The notes below the pieces were generated by a model, which saw only the letters and a list, made by a program, of their open reading frames with translations, was not told where the DNA came from and ran no database searches. Position numbers and translations under genes: made by a program. This document shows, in pieces, positions 11,756 to 21,949 of a DNA stretch of 64,000 nt; positions within the stretch are counted from its first letter, which is position 1; each line of letters starts with the position of its first letter. The stretch is from Stomoxys calcitrans (lineage: Eukaryota > Arthropoda > Insecta > Diptera > Muscidae), in NCBI RefSeq assembly GCF_963082655.1, contig NC_081553.1, positions 154,357,441 to 154,421,440 on the forward strand, read 5' to 3'.

Positions 11756-12753
11756 AGAATAATGATCTCAAATTCGCAGGTAACAACCACATATAATATT
11801 TTTAATCCCATATTGTCGTGATAGGTCTATACAGCCATAGGAAGGTTGAGCGCCACACCTCTTCTGCCACTTGGGCACAAATTAGAATATCGCACTCCAC
11901 TGAAATATATCTATCGCATGGTCCCCCATTGTCTTAATATTAAACTATTGGAGCGTTCTCAGAAGGTAAAGCGCTATCTGGATACTTGGATATCATACTC
12001 GTAATCTACTCCCAAATATCTTTCATTTGAATCCCACATACCCATGATAGGCTAATATGACTTTGGGGGACTTTTTGCGGATAGGACGACACCCAATTAT
12101 TTAGACCTCTTTTTTATATCATATTCGTAATCTACTCCCGAATACCTTTCATTTGAGTCCCATATTGATATGTACGTCTAATATGATTGTTTGGTGTAGT
12201 TTTGGGGATGGGTGGCTCTTGGTTATTTGGGCCCAATTTTAAATACCATATTCGTATTTTACTCTCCAATACCTTTTATATTTTGTTTTTGGCGTTACGG
12301 GGGAGGGTGCACCCCCTTCCGAAATTAACAAATTATATAACCTAATGCTCCTTCCAGACCGTATTGATAATCTACTCCCGAATAGCTTTCAGTTGAGTTC
12401 CATATTGCCATTATCGTCCAATATACCTATTTGAAGTGGCTTTGGGTTCGGGGCAGCCCCCTGGGTACTTTGACGCAACTTTTGATATCTTTGTATTTAT
12501 ATAATTTGTATTGTTCTCCTGAATATCTTCATTTGAATCCCATATTGCCCCGATCGGTGCACTTTTATTTTTGGTTATATTTTAGGGGTAAGGGCGAGGG
12601 TCCGCCCCCGTGCGAAAGCACAAAATTATATAGCCTATTGCTCCTTCCGGACCACTTCCCACAATCTGTTAAAATTTCAAAGCAATTGGTTTAGCCGTTT
12701 TTGTGTCTATACGGAACAAACACATTTACAAACCCACAAACAAACACAAATTA
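11756..12753 (-). mobile_element. Helitron-like repeat fragment (type 2), minus strand
   Basis: Tandem-like units with 'tttcatttgaatcccatattg' every 100-130 bases, reverse complements of those at 59090-60240. The right end (TTTAGCCGTTTTTGTGTCTATACGG, then AAACAAACACAAATTAA to 12753) is the reverse complement of the 5' end at 60600-60660 (TTTGTGTTTGTTTG ... ACTCAAAAACGGCTGAACC). From 12129 onward the sequence belongs to duplication unit 1. Non-coding. Confidence 0.6.
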
Positions 12754-12855
12754 ATGTTGCTAAAGGTTGATTTTTAGCTATTATCTTTTTGGCAACACTG
12801 GTTTAAACAGCTCAAGCACGTTTCGTGTATTGTTTCACTGTCAAACATCTTCAGT

Positions 12856-13373
12856 TTGGTCTATAATTTAACCACGAATCGTTTAACAAACGAACAACGC
12901 TTGCAAATTATTGAATTTTATTATCAGAATGTGTGCTCTGTTAAGAAAGTTCATCGCGCGCTTCTTCCATTGACCGACGAAGATCATTTTTGGCTCAATG
13001 GGTACGTATGTAAGCAGAATTGTCGATTTTGGAGTGAAGATCAGCCAAAAGCATTGCAAGAGCTACAAATGCATCCAGAAAAAGTCACAGTTTACTGCGG
13101 CTTATGGGCTGGTGGCATCATTGGACCGTACGGTTAACATTTCATTTTACGTTAAGGACCGGTCAATTCGCCGCCTAGGTCGTGCAATGTAACCCCTTTA
13201 GACTATTTTTTTGCGGGCTATGTGAAAACTTAAGTGAGGCATTGGAAGACAACATTGAAGCATTTATTCGTGAGATGCCGGCCAAAATGTTGGAAAGAAT
13301 ATGCCAAAATTGGACTAAGCGGGTGGACCGTTTGAGGCGCAGTCACGTTCAATATTTGCATGAAGGAGATTAG
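12856..13373 (+). pseudogene. Tc1/mariner-like transposase remnant, copy 1
   Basis: Starts with the helix-turn-helix entry NRLTNEQRLQIIEFYYQN, which would bind the terminal repeat. It is fused after about 35 residues to DEDHFWLNGYVCKQNCRFW, the region around the first catalytic Asp. A deletion of roughly 130 codons explains the fusion. The second catalytic region is absent in this copy; the C-terminus resumes in 13182-13373 (DNIEAFIREMPAKMLERICQNWTKR). Catalytically dead. Confidence 0.75.
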
Positions 13374-13450
13374 GTTAGGTTTAATTGGCAGTCTGCCATC
13401 AGACTCACTTAGACGTTTTCGCCCATTGTGATACCACAGGAACAGTAAAG
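13369..13450 (-). mobile_element. 3' tip of a family A LINE
   Basis: ATTAGGTTAGGTTT followed by sequence also found at 42737-42790 (CAGTGGCAGACGTTTTCG ... CGATACCACAGGAACA), the 3' untranslated end of family A copy 2. On the minus strand the element therefore ends in an AACCTAACCTAA tail. It interrupts the end of the mariner transposase. A second copy exists in duplication unit 2 from about 20831, lacking the tail. Confidence 0.65.
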
Positions 13451-13550
13451 TTTGAAGAAATCTTCAAGCATTAAATTATACGGACCGTACTATATGGGTA
13501 TTTTTTTGTAAAACTTTCCTAAAGCTCTTAAAAAATCACCCGTTTTATAT

Positions 13551-14164
13551 AGGTTCCAAATAAATGTTTCGTTGGTATACCAATTTCATGCTAGGTCCTA
13601 GCAAATAATAATTAACTGGTCTGAAAACTATCAATTTTTACGGCCCTGTTCATATAACAACTTTATTATGGGTTTAAAATCTCTTCTAAATTTTACTCAC
13701 TGATAATGGTAGAAGCTCAATTGGATGTTGATGGAGATGGATAATCAGAAACTGAGAGATGAGATGACACAAAGTCACTCCAAAGCATGCAGCAGCGCAG
13801 AATTCCCGATTGAGTTCAAATGGACGGTGCAATTCAAGAAAATAAAACCAATACTAATTGGCAATGTTTTCTATCTTTTGATTGGTAAGTCTGGATCGGT
13901 CTTACCAGTACGGTGGTAGAAATTCAAGAGACCACATTTAGAAATAACAATTCAAGCTGAGATAACATTGTAGTAGTTTCGATAACAGATTTTATCGAGT
14001 TATTGTAGGAATAGGGTTGGTCTCACCGGTAGGTTCAAAGTAATTTGACTCAATAGAAACTCGGACTTCAGGTTTCCATTTAGTATATTTAATATGAAAT
14101 TGAGGTTCAGCATTGTGCGCCGGCTTTTCAACGTGGGCAATTTGATCAGTTTTAATCTTTCCTT
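13551..14164. other. Unrecognised sequence within duplication unit 1
   Basis: No known domain or repeat seen. A 64-codon frame at 13725-13919 recurs unchanged at 21151-21345, but this only reflects the duplication of the unit. Confidence 0.4.
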
Positions 14165-14520
14165 GTAGGATGGTAATGTTTTAAATATCCGCTTAAGCAG
14201 AATAACACGAACTGTTTTTGCAGAAACTCAAATGAATTGCAATGGATTTGATAAAAAGGGCATCATGCTTCAGAATCGGTCGTACAAGGGATTTGTATAG
14301 GTTTCCCGTAACGATTAGATCCACAAACCTTTTGCTCCAACGCTTTACGTATACTAAAATGCCATAAGCTTCATTGACCGCCAAATATTTATGTGATCCG
14401 TAGTTTAACCTTTGATCTAACAAGAAGCCACGATCTATGATTGATTCCACAGTCTCTAGGGCCGAACCATTTATAGAGTAATATATGGTTGGATTATTTA
14501 ATATGTAAAACGATATACGA
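14165..14520 (-). pseudogene. Family D LINE fragment (post-RT region)
   Basis: The minus frame at 14193-14450 reads LDQRLNYGSHK...NEAYGILVYVKRWSKRF...NLYKSLVRPILKHDALF. This aligns with NQRLNFRQHI...KALSALGFMKRWSKEL...NVYTSLVRSNLEYGLV in the element at 45508-46023. It is the connection and post-polymerase region of a family D LINE, truncated at both ends. It is duplicated at 21591-21946. Confidence 0.75.
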
Positions 14521-14524
14521 TTAC

Positions 14525-14692
14525 ATTTTTTCTACCCACCACTGAAGGTTGGGGGTATATTATTCTGTCAACATATCGAAATATCCAATCCCGACACTAT
14601 GAAGTATATATATTCTTTTTCGTCGTCAAAATCTAAGACGATCTAGCCATTTCCGTCCGTTTTTCTGTCCGTCTGTCTGTTGAAATCACACT
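14525..14692 (+). repeat. INE-1-like repeat fragment
   Basis: Contains CGACACTATGAAGTATATATATTC and GACGATCTAGCCATTTCCGTCCG followed by a GTCCGTCTGTCTG run. This is the core known from INE-1/DINE-1 repeats of Diptera. The homologous copy at 21950-22119 continues into more repeat sequence. Here it is cut at the duplication junction. Confidence 0.6.
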
Positions 14693-15061
14693 AATCTACT
14701 CCCGAATACCTTTCATTTGAGTCCCATATTGATGTGTACGTCTAATATGATTGTTTGGTGTAGTTTTGGGGATGGGTGGCTCTTGGTTATTTGGACCCAA
14801 TTTTAAATACCATATTCGTATTTTACTCTAGAACACCTTTTATATTGTATTTTTGGCGTTACGGGGGAGGGTGCACCCCCTTCCGAAATCAACAAATTAT
14901 ATAACCTAATGCTCCTTCCAGACCGTATTGATAATCTACTCCCGAATAGCTTTCAGTTGAGTTCCATATTGCCATTATCGTCCAATATGCCTATTTGAAG
15001 TGGTTTTGGGTTCGGGGCAGCCCCCTGGGTACTTTGACGCAACTTTTGATATCTTTGTATT
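14690..15061 (-). repeat. Start of tandem duplication unit 2 (Helitron-like type 2 units)
   Basis: Near-copy of 12129-12494. It stops at 15061 because a gypsy element entered here. The unit resumes at 20170. Confidence 0.85.
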
Positions 15062-15338
15062 TGACGTGGTTAAAAGGCAAAACGAAATAAAACGCAAACA
15101 ATTAACAAATTTATGAATATTTTAAATTTTGATTCCTGAGACCTCACTTATATTTTTTCGAACGAACTAAATTTTTCTGTACAGTGAAAAGAAAATGACA
15201 ATTCAATGCCTACTTAATTTAACATATTTTTTAAAACTCAAAAGTGTTATATAAACTAACAAGGAAAATGAAAACTTAACCTACTTTGTTAAAAAATAAA
15301 TAATTTAAACGACTGAGAATAATAAATGTGGATACACC
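15062..15338 (-). repeat. 3' LTR of gypsy-1
   Basis: Begins TGACGTGG and runs to GGATACACC. Nearly the same as 19891-20169, with clustered changes at 15071-15082. The last pol codons (15276-15335) run into it. Confidence 0.9.
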
Positions 15339-15669
15339 TGGAGCAAATGATACTTTCTTTCCGGATCGTAATTTCATTGTTGACGTTCCTTGTGAATTGC
15401 TTGAAGTATCCGGAACTTGAATTGATTCTGATTCATTTAAGAGATAGGCGGGTTTGAGCTGGTCGATGGATATAACCTTTTGATCCTGACCTCGTCTAAT
15501 TTTGAATATCTTACTATTCCGCGAAATTACTTGAAATGGGCCTTCGTAGGGAGGTTGTAGAGGTTTTCGAACTGCATCATTTCTTACAAAAACATGTGAG
15601 CATTTCAGTAGATCCATGGGTACAAAAATTGTATGCTTCCCATGTCTTATTCCAGGAATTGGTCTTATA
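15276..15669 (-). pseudogene. Integrase C-terminal region of gypsy-1
   Basis: Reads CSHVFVRNDAVRKPLQPPYEGPF and ISIDQLKPAYLL, the chromatin-facing C-terminal region found after the core in many insect gypsy integrases. It was joined to the core before the foldback insertion. The frame then runs out into the 3' LTR. The gypsy-2 element has the same block at about 33120-33250. Confidence 0.85.
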
Positions 15670-16276
15670 AAGGGTGATTTTTTTGAGGTTAGGATTTTCA
15701 TGCATTAGTATTTGACAGATCACGTGGGATTTCAGACATGGTGTCAAAGAGAAAGATGCTCAGTATGCTTTGACATTTCATCATGAATAGACTTACTAAC
15801 GAGCAACGCTTGCAAATCATTGAATTTTATTACCAAAATCAGTGTTCGGTTCGAAATGTGTTCATTCACCGTAACGTTGCGTCCAACAGCATCTTTGAAA
15901 AAATACGGTCCAATGATTCCACCAGCGTACAAACCACACCAAACAGTGCATTTTTCGGGATGCATGGGCAGTTCTTGAACGGCTTCTGGTTGCTCTTCAC
16001 TCCAAATGCGGCAATTTTGCTTATTTACGTAGCCATTCAACCAGAAATGAGCCTCATCGCTGAACAAAATTTGTCAAAATTTGAACACATTTCGAACCGA
16101 ACACTAATTTTGGTAATAAAATTCAATGATTTGCAAGCGTTGCTCGTTAGTAAGTCTATTCATGATGAAATGTCAAAGCATACTGAGCATCTTTCTCTTT
16201 GACACCATGTCTGAAATCCCACGTGATATGTCAAATACTAATGCATGAAAATCCTAACCTCAAAAAAATCACCCTT
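15670..16276. mobile_element. Foldback derivative of a Tc1/mariner element inside gypsy-1
   Basis: Inverted repeats of roughly 190 bp (15670-15860 and 16085-16276) flank an inner segment (15863-16073). They are bounded by TA (15668-15669 and 16277-16278). Each arm starts AAGGGTGATTTTTTTGAGG and carries the transposase N-terminal coding start (NRLTNEQRLQIIEFYYQNQ). The inner segment, on the minus strand, encodes FSDEAHFWLNGYVNKQNCRIW to VGRNVTVNE, the first catalytic region. So both ends are the element's 5' end, and only parts of the gene remain. Confidence 0.9.
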
Positions 16277-17111
16277 TATTTTGCATATTAATATGAAATT
16301 CATCGATCCAATTGTCTGAATATTTGAAGTTGACGTTATCAAATATCTCACCAGGAAGTCTGAGGTTGGTACCAAAATCCATTTCAGCAGAAGAATAACC
16401 AACATCTTGAATAATTGCCGAGTGCAAACCCATCACAACTACAGGAAGAATTTCTACCCAATTCTGCGATTTGTATGACTTGATAGGTGCCTTCATTGTT
16501 CTATGCCATCTTTCAATTTGGCCATTGCTTTGCGGATGGTAATGTGTTGTATGAGTAGCATTTACTCCTAATAACCGCGAAAATTCTCGAAAAAGAGCAG
16601 ATTCAAATTGTCTTCCCTGATCGGTTGTAATAGATGACGGAACTCCATATCGGGAAACCCAGCCTGACAGAAATACTGAAGCAACGGTTGTTGCTGTTAT
16701 GTCTGTCAACGGTATAGCCTCGGTCCATCTGGTAAATCTGTCAATATAAGTGAGAACATACCTGAAATTTTGACATAGAGGTAGAGGACCAACCAAATCG
16801 ATGCTGATGTTTTTAAAACATTCCGTTGGTAACTCAAAATTTTCAAGAGGACTCTTGACGTGGCGATTAACCTTTGCCTTTTGACAGGATATACAACATT
16901 TGGTCCAAACATGCAGGTCCTTAGATATTGATGGCCAAACAAAACGAGTTTTAATCATGCTTGTTGTTGCACGGATGCCTGGATGAGATATTCCATGTAG
17001 TGATTCAAAAAGAGGCTTGCGAAAATGTTTGGTTATATATGGTCGTATTGCTTTTGTTGACACATCACAATAAACTTCAACATTCGAGCCAGGGACAACC
17101 ATTTTTTTCAA
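16269..17111 (-). pseudogene. Integrase of gypsy-1
   Basis: A 280-codon frame with an HHCC zinc-binding domain (His39, His43, Cys73, Cys76) and the DD35E core: Asp105 in ISIDLVGPL, Asp164 in TTDQGRQFE and Glu200 in SNGQIERWHR. The spacing of 35 residues between the last two is exact. It would insert the DNA copy and leave the 4-bp duplication seen here. The frame is cut at 16276 by the foldback element, beyond which the C-terminal part continues at 15276-15669. Confidence 0.9.
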
Positions 17112-17144
17112 GACAAGAGATGTGTTAACTTTTAGTAATTATTG

Positions 17145-17760
17145 TTATTCTGTGTCGGACTCTTGCGAACGAGCCAATTTGTTGTAATCCAAAGGTGATG
17201 GTAATGATACTGCATCCAATCGAGATAATGCGTCTGCAACTGTGTTATCTTTTCCGGAAATATGTCTTATGTCGACAGTATGCTGCCCTATGTAATCAAG
17301 GGGTCGCAGTTGCCGTGGGGATGCCTTCTCCGGTTTCTGTTTAAATGCAAATATTAGGGGTTTGTGGTCTGTGCAAATAAAGAACTCTCTTCCTTCCAAA
17401 AAATATTGGAAGTGTTTCAGTGCTGAGTATGCTGCGAGAAGTTCTCTGTCATATGCACTATATTTCATTTGAGACGTGCTCAATTTCTTTGAGAAAAATG
17501 CTATGGGTTTCCACTCACCGCTAATAAATTGTTGTAAAACTCCACCCATTCCGGTATCCGATGCATCAATCCACAAAGATGTCGGAGCATTGAGTTTTGG
17601 ATGAACAAGTAGAGCTGCATCAGCTAATGAGTTCTTGCATTCCTTGAAAGCTTCAAGTAAGTCCTCTGTCCATTGGATCTTTGCTTTCGTTCCCTTTTTA
17701 TTTCCAGAACAGATTGCATGAAGTTTTGACTGTTGATGTGCTGCATTTGAAATAAATCGT
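17145..17760 (-). pseudogene. RNase H of gypsy-1
   Basis: After the frameshift the connection domain (RRFISNAAHQQSKLHAI) leads to the RNase H frame starting 17576: LWIDASDTGMGGVLQQ (first Asp), FFSKKLSTSQ-x-x-YSAYDRELLAAY (Glu), FLEGREFFICTDHKPL (Asp) and DNTVADALSRL near the end. All of these are standard for gypsy RNase H, which degrades RNA in the RNA:DNA hybrid. It ends at a TAA near 17142, where related elements read straight into integrase. That stop is therefore a lesion. Confidence 0.9.
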
Positions 17761-18366
17761 CTATAAATAAAAAAAAATTATCATTCCTAAAAACCTTCGC
17801 AGCTCTTTTTCAGTTTCTGGCAACTTGTAGCCTTTGATTGCTTCTACGCGGGATGGCAGAGGTTTGATACCATCTGCATTGACTACATATCCTAAAAATT
17901 CGACTTCTGCAACTCCGAGCACCGACTTGGAATAATTAATAGTAACACCAAACTCTCGAAATCTTGAAAATAATTTCCTGAGATGTTCCAAGTGCTCCTC
18001 TTTGTTGTTTGACGCAATGAGGATATCATCTATATAGGCGTAACAGAAATCCAAACCTTGTATGACCTCATGTATGAAGCGCTGAAAAGACTGAGCTGCA
18101 TTACAAAGTCCAAAGCTCATTCGGGGAAACTCAAATAACCCAAATGGAGTTATAATTGCAGTCTTAGCAATGTCAGATTCTTCAACTGGTATTTGATGAT
18201 ATGCTTTAACAAGGTCCGCTTTACTAAATATTTGCTTACCGCTCAACATGTGTCCAAAATCGTGTATGTGAGGAACAGGATAGCGGTCGGGAGTGGTAAC
18301 AGCATTTAAACGGCGGTAGTCGCCACATGGACGCCACTCTCCATTTGACTTCGGGACTAAATGCAA
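17761..18366 (-). pseudogene. Reverse transcriptase of gypsy-1
   Basis: A 201-codon frame with the full set of Ty3/gypsy RT blocks: [11 protein letters not shown] (11-21), [15 protein letters not shown] (47-61, motif A Asp), [15 protein letters not shown] (73-87) and YIDDILIAS (111-119, catalytic pair at about 18025-18036). It ends RRFLGMI. It then hits a run of T at 17764-17772, where an extra base shifts the frame. The sequence resumes as RRFISNAAHQQS in the next frame. The polymerase copies the element RNA into DNA. Confidence 0.9.
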
Positions 18367-19060
18367 CGGACTTGCCCAGGAACTTTTCGAAGGACACCTG
18401 TTGCAGCATCAAATCAAACTCACGCTTTACAATTTTGAGCTTCTCAGGGGACAATCTTCGTGCTTTTGCATGAACCGGTGGACCTTCTGTGTGGATAACA
18501 TGCTTCACAGAATGCTTCACTGGTGAAATACGATTGTCACTTTGCGTCAGTTCAGGAAATTGTAGAAAAAGCTTAAAAAATTCTGAGTTTTTTGAAATTG
18601 ATTTTACGGAATTTAAAGATCTAGAAAATAACGTTGCTGTACTTTCTGATCTGGACGTATTATCTATCAGACGATTGTTCTTTACATCAACCAATAACGC
18701 AAAATGGCTAAGAAAATCAGCGCCAATTATTGGTCTGTTAACACTGGCAACTATAAAATTCCAGGTAAATTTTCGGTTGAGGCCAAGAGTTAAGGTAAGA
18801 GTTTTTATACCAAATGTTTTAAAAGGGGACTCATTAGCTGCTATTAATTCAAGACTTGATGGATTTTGGCGTTTTTCAGTTGAGGTAGCCGGGAAAACAG
18901 ATACATCAGCAACAGTATCGATGAGAAACTCATATTTTAGGTTTGTATCACGAAAAAAAAGGCGACATATCTGTTGGCAGTCCTCATCCGTCACCGATGA
19001 TGAGGAGCCTTTTAGTTTTCCGGAGAAAAAATTGGCACAAATGAGCAGGGCTGGACACAT
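18236..19060 (-). pseudogene. Protease and pol N-terminus of gypsy-1
   Basis: A 274-codon frame. Residues 45-53 read FLIDTVADVS, the aspartic protease active site, normally DTGAD; the Gly is replaced by Val. IIGADFLSHF at about residues 110-120 is the second conserved protease block. The frame then enters the region before RT (AKARRLSPEKLKIVKREFD) and shifts out of frame near 18370, where the RT continues in the overlapping frame from 18366. The protease would cut the polyprotein. The substitution makes activity unlikely. Confidence 0.85.
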
Positions 19061-19207
19061 TTGGTAGCACGATGACCAAACTTATAATGATACCAACAAA
19101 AAGATTTATCACGTGACTTACTCGTGACCTGCCTCTTGATTTTGAACGGCTTCTTAATTGATTTGCGAGTGCCTCGATCTTCTTGGTTATTTCTTCAATT
19201 TTGGCTA

Positions 19208-19852
19208 TTAAATCCTGAATTTGTCTCGACTCTGTCGGTTTTCAGAAATCTTATCGGCCATAGCCGCCAAATTGCTTAAAGATTCACTGCTTACCGATAA
19301 AATTGCTTGAGTTTGCTTCGGAAGTCGTTGCATCCACAGAGATTTTAAAAATTCATCCGAAACCTCACCAGAGGCTAAACAGATCATCTCACGGAGTATT
19401 GTTGACGGCTTTTTATCGCCAAGTTCCGTTTCACGCAACAAACGCTTCAACCGCTTCTCTTCTGAATACATGAAACGCTCTTGGAGACTCTTTTTTAGCG
19501 TTTCATACATATTTGTTTCTGGTGGATTGAGAATAAGGTCGCTTACTTCCGAAAGAACGCTTGCGTCTATCGAACCAACAATTGTATGGAATTTGGTTGA
19601 ATCGGATGTTATTCCAGATGTTATAAATTGGCTTTCGACCTGTTTGAACCATAATGCTGGATTGTTGCGCCAGAATGGTGGAATTTTCACTGAAACTCTT
19701 GAAACCTCCACAGGGCCTGTTGGTAGCGGGTCAACCATTATAGAGTTTGACGTAATATTACCATGAGCCAATGGTGAATTCATTCCAGGAATGATTTCTT
19801 CAAAATGATTATCTAGGGCTCTGCTGGCGTTTCCGGTTGGCGAATGAAACAT
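19208..19852 (-). CDS. Gag of gypsy-1 (N-terminal, capsid part)
   Basis: A 214-codon frame starting about 40 bases inside the 5' LTR. Residues 60-75 read PPFWRNNPALWFKQVESQF, the start of the retrotransposon gag/capsid fold shared by many insect gypsy elements. The C-terminal part is FLKSLWMQRLPKQTQAIL, also typical. It forms the particle that packages the element RNA. The frame ends at 19208. A gag C-terminal motif C-WYHYKFGHRATKC-x-x-PC can be read in another frame near 19050-19110, so a frameshift separates it from the capsid. Confidence 0.8.
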   Translation of the reverse strand: MFHSPTGNASRALDNHFEEIIPGMNSPLAHGNITSNSIMVDPLPTGPVEVSRVSVKIPPFWRNNPALWFKQVESQFITSGITSDSTKFHTIVGSIDASVLSEVSDLILNPPETNMYETLKKSLQERFMYSEEKRLKRLLRETELGDKKPSTILREMICLASGEVSDEFLKSLWMQRLPKQTQAILSVSSESLSNLAAMADKISENRQSRDKFRI

Positions 19853-19870
19853 TGTCTTATGTGCTTTAAC

Positions 19871-19889
19871 GTGTAGTCGGGGTCACCAA
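19871..19889 (-). promoter_or_regulatory. Primer-binding site of gypsy-1
   Basis: Directly inside the 5' LTR, in element orientation, lies TTGGTGACCCCGACTACAC. The TGG start matches the CCA end of a tRNA, as expected for the site that primes minus-strand DNA. The tRNA species was not identified. Confidence 0.65.
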
Positions 19890-19890
19890 T

Positions 19891-20169
19891 TGACGTGGTA
19901 AAGGGTGCAACGAAATAAAACGCAAACAATTAACAAATTTATGAATATTTAAAATTTTGCTTCCTGACACGTCACTTATATTTTTTCGAATGAATCAAAT
20001 TTTTCTGTACAATGAAAAGAAAATGACAATCCAATGCCTACTCAATTTAACATATTTTTTAAAACTCAAAAGAGTTATATAAACTAACAAGGAAAATGAA
20101 AACTTAACCTACTTTGTTAAAAAATAAATAATTTAAACGACTGAGAATAATAAATGTGGATACACCACA
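19891..20169 (-). repeat. 5' LTR of gypsy-1
   Basis: Runs from TGACGTGG (19891) to CACCACA (20169). In element orientation it starts TGTGGTGTATCC and ends CCACGTCA. Flanked on the right by TATT. Confidence 0.9.
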
Positions 20170-20262
20170 TATTTATATAATTTTTATTGTTCTCCTGAAT
20201 ATCTTCATTTGAATCCCATATTGCTCCGATCGGTGCACTTTTATTTTTGGTTATATTTTAGG

Positions 20263-20974
20263 GGTAAGGTCAGGTTGGTCTATAATTTAACCACGAATCG
20301 TTTAACAAACGAACAACGCTTGCAAATTATTGAATTTTATTATCAGAATATGTGCTCTGTTAAGAAAGTACATCGCGCGCTTCTTCCATTGAGCGACGAA
20401 GATCACTTTTGGCTCAATGGGTACGTAAGTAAGCAGAATTGTCGATTTTGGAGTGAAGATCAGCCAAAAGCATTGCAAGAGCTACAAATGCATCCAGAAA
20501 AAGTCACAGTTTGCTGCGGTTTATGGGCTGGTATCATTGGACCGTACTTTATCGAAGATTATGCGAATTGTAACGTAACTGTGAATGAATGATGAGCGCT
20601 ATAGTGAAATGATATTCAACTTTTTTTTGCTTAAAATGCAAGAGCTTGACTTGCATTACATGTCGTTTCAACAAGACGGTGCCACGGTTAACATTTCATT
20701 TTACGTTAGGGACCGGTTAATTGGCCGCCTAGGTCGTGCGATGTAACGCCTTTAGACTATTTTTTTGTGGGCTATGTGAAAACTCAAGTGAGGCATTGGA
20801 AGACAACATTGAAGCATTTATTCGTGAGATCAACTTAGACATTATCGCCCATTGTGATACCACAGGAACAGTAAAGTTTGAAGAAATCTTCAAGCATTAA
20901 ATTATACGGACCGTACTATATGGGTATTTTTTTGTAAAACTTTCCTAAAGCTCTTAAAAAATCACCCGTTTTAT
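20263..20974 (+). pseudogene. Tc1/mariner-like transposase remnant, copy 2
   Basis: Same fused start as copy 1 (NRLTNEQRLQIIEFYYQNM then DEDHFWLNGYVSKQN) in one frame to 20592. It retains the stretch lost in copy 1: GPYFIEDYANCNVTVNE and then, in a shifted frame, MQELDLHYMSFQQDGAT with the second catalytic Asp. The third region is damaged. The right terminal repeat is at about 20954-20974. The last codons are interrupted by the family A tip, as in copy 1. Confidence 0.75.
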
Positions 20975-21590
20975 ATAGGTTCCAAATAAATGTTTCGTTG
21001 GTATACCAATTTCATGCTAGGTCCTAGCAAATAATAATTAACTGGTCTGAAAACTATCAATTTTTACGGCCCTGTTCATATAACAACTTTATTATGGGTT
21101 TAAAATCTCTTCTAAATTTTACTCACTGATAATGGTAGAAGCTCAATTGGATGTTGATGGAGATGGATAATCAGAAACTGAGAGATGAGATGACACAAAG
21201 TCACTCCAAAGCATGCAGCAGCGCAGAATTCCCGATTGAGTTCAAATGGACGGTGCAATTCAAGAAAATAAAACCAATACTAATTGGCAATGTTTTCTAT
21301 CTTTTGATTGGTAAGTCTGGATCGGTCTTACCAGTACGGTGGTAGAAATTCAAGAGACCACATTTAGAAAAAACAATTCAAGCTGAGATAACATTGTAAT
21401 AGTTTCGATAACAGATTTTATCGAGTTATTGTAGGAATAGGGTTGGTCTCACTGGTAGGTTCAAAGTAATTTGACTCAATAGAAACTCGGACTTCAGGTT
21501 TCCATTTAGTATATTTAATATGAAATTGAGGTTCAGCATTGTGCGCCGGCTTTTCAACGTGGGCAATTTGATCAGTTTTAATCTTTCCTT

Positions 21591-21946
21591 GTAGGATGGT
21601 AATGTTTTAAATATCCGCTTAAGCAGAATACCACGAACTGTTTTTGCAGAAACTCAAATGAATTGCAATGGATTTGATAAAAAGGGCATCATGCTTCAGA
21701 ATCGGTCGTACAAGGGATTTATATAGGTTTCCCGTAACGATTAGATCCACAAACCTTTTGCTCCAACGCTTAACGTATCCTAAAATACCATAAGCTTCAT
21801 TGACCGCCAAAGATTTATGTGATCCGTAGTTTAACCTTTGATCTAACAAGAAGCCACGATCTATGATTGATTCCACAGTCTCTAGGGCCGAACCATTTAT
21901 AGAGTAATATATGGTTGGATTATTTAATATGTAAAACGATATACGA
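21591..21946 (-). pseudogene. Family D LINE fragment, duplicate copy
   Basis: Duplicate of 14165-14520. The frame 21619-21876 differs at only a few residues (for example GYVKRWSKRF here against VYVKRWSKRF). Confidence 0.75.
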
Positions 21947-21949
21947 TTA

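Larger units (their letters stand above)
12786..13548 (+). mobile_element. Tc1/mariner-superfamily relic, copy 1
   Basis: A coding remnant (12856-13373) and a right terminal inverted repeat near 13531-13548 (AAAAAATCACCC..TTTTA). The latter is the reverse complement of the AAGGGTGATTTTTTT terminus of the foldback element at 15670. The left terminus is not recognisable. The 3' tip of a family A LINE (13369-13450) is inserted just before the last transposase codons. Confidence 0.75.
12129..14692. repeat. Tandem duplication unit 1 (about 2.56 kb)
   Basis: 12129-12494 is repeated at 14690-15061, and 12495-14692 is repeated at 20170-22119, in the same order and orientation with few differences. 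The junction at 14686-14696 reads CACTAATCTACT. It joins the unit's end (as in ...CTCACTAAAG at 22117) to its start (GTAATCTACT at 12128) through a shared TAA. Unit 1 lacks about 140 bp of the mariner relic that unit 2 keeps (20551-20690). Unit 2 lacks about 260 bp (12592-12852) and about 135 bp near 13275-13410. Confidence 0.85.
15062..20169 (-). mobile_element. Ty3/gypsy LTR retrotransposon (gypsy-1), complete but inactive
   Basis: Two LTRs of about 278 bp (15062-15338 and 19891-20169) start TG and end CA in element orientation. They are flanked by the direct 4-bp repeat TATT (15058-15061 and 20170-20173). The interior reads gag, protease, RT, RNase H, integrase from right to left. The empty site is preserved in duplication unit 1 near 12494. 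By eye the LTRs differ at about 16 positions (about 6%), so it is not a recent insertion. No envelope gene is seen. A mariner-derived foldback element sits inside it (15670-16276). Confidence 0.93.

Noticed and set aside
13725..13919. 64-codon frame conserved between 13725 and 21151
   Set aside because: Conservation is fully explained by the tandem duplication; no domain and no sign of selection visible.
18489..19067. 192-codon plus-strand frame in gypsy-1
   Set aside because: Antisense to the protease/pol frame; no domain of its own.
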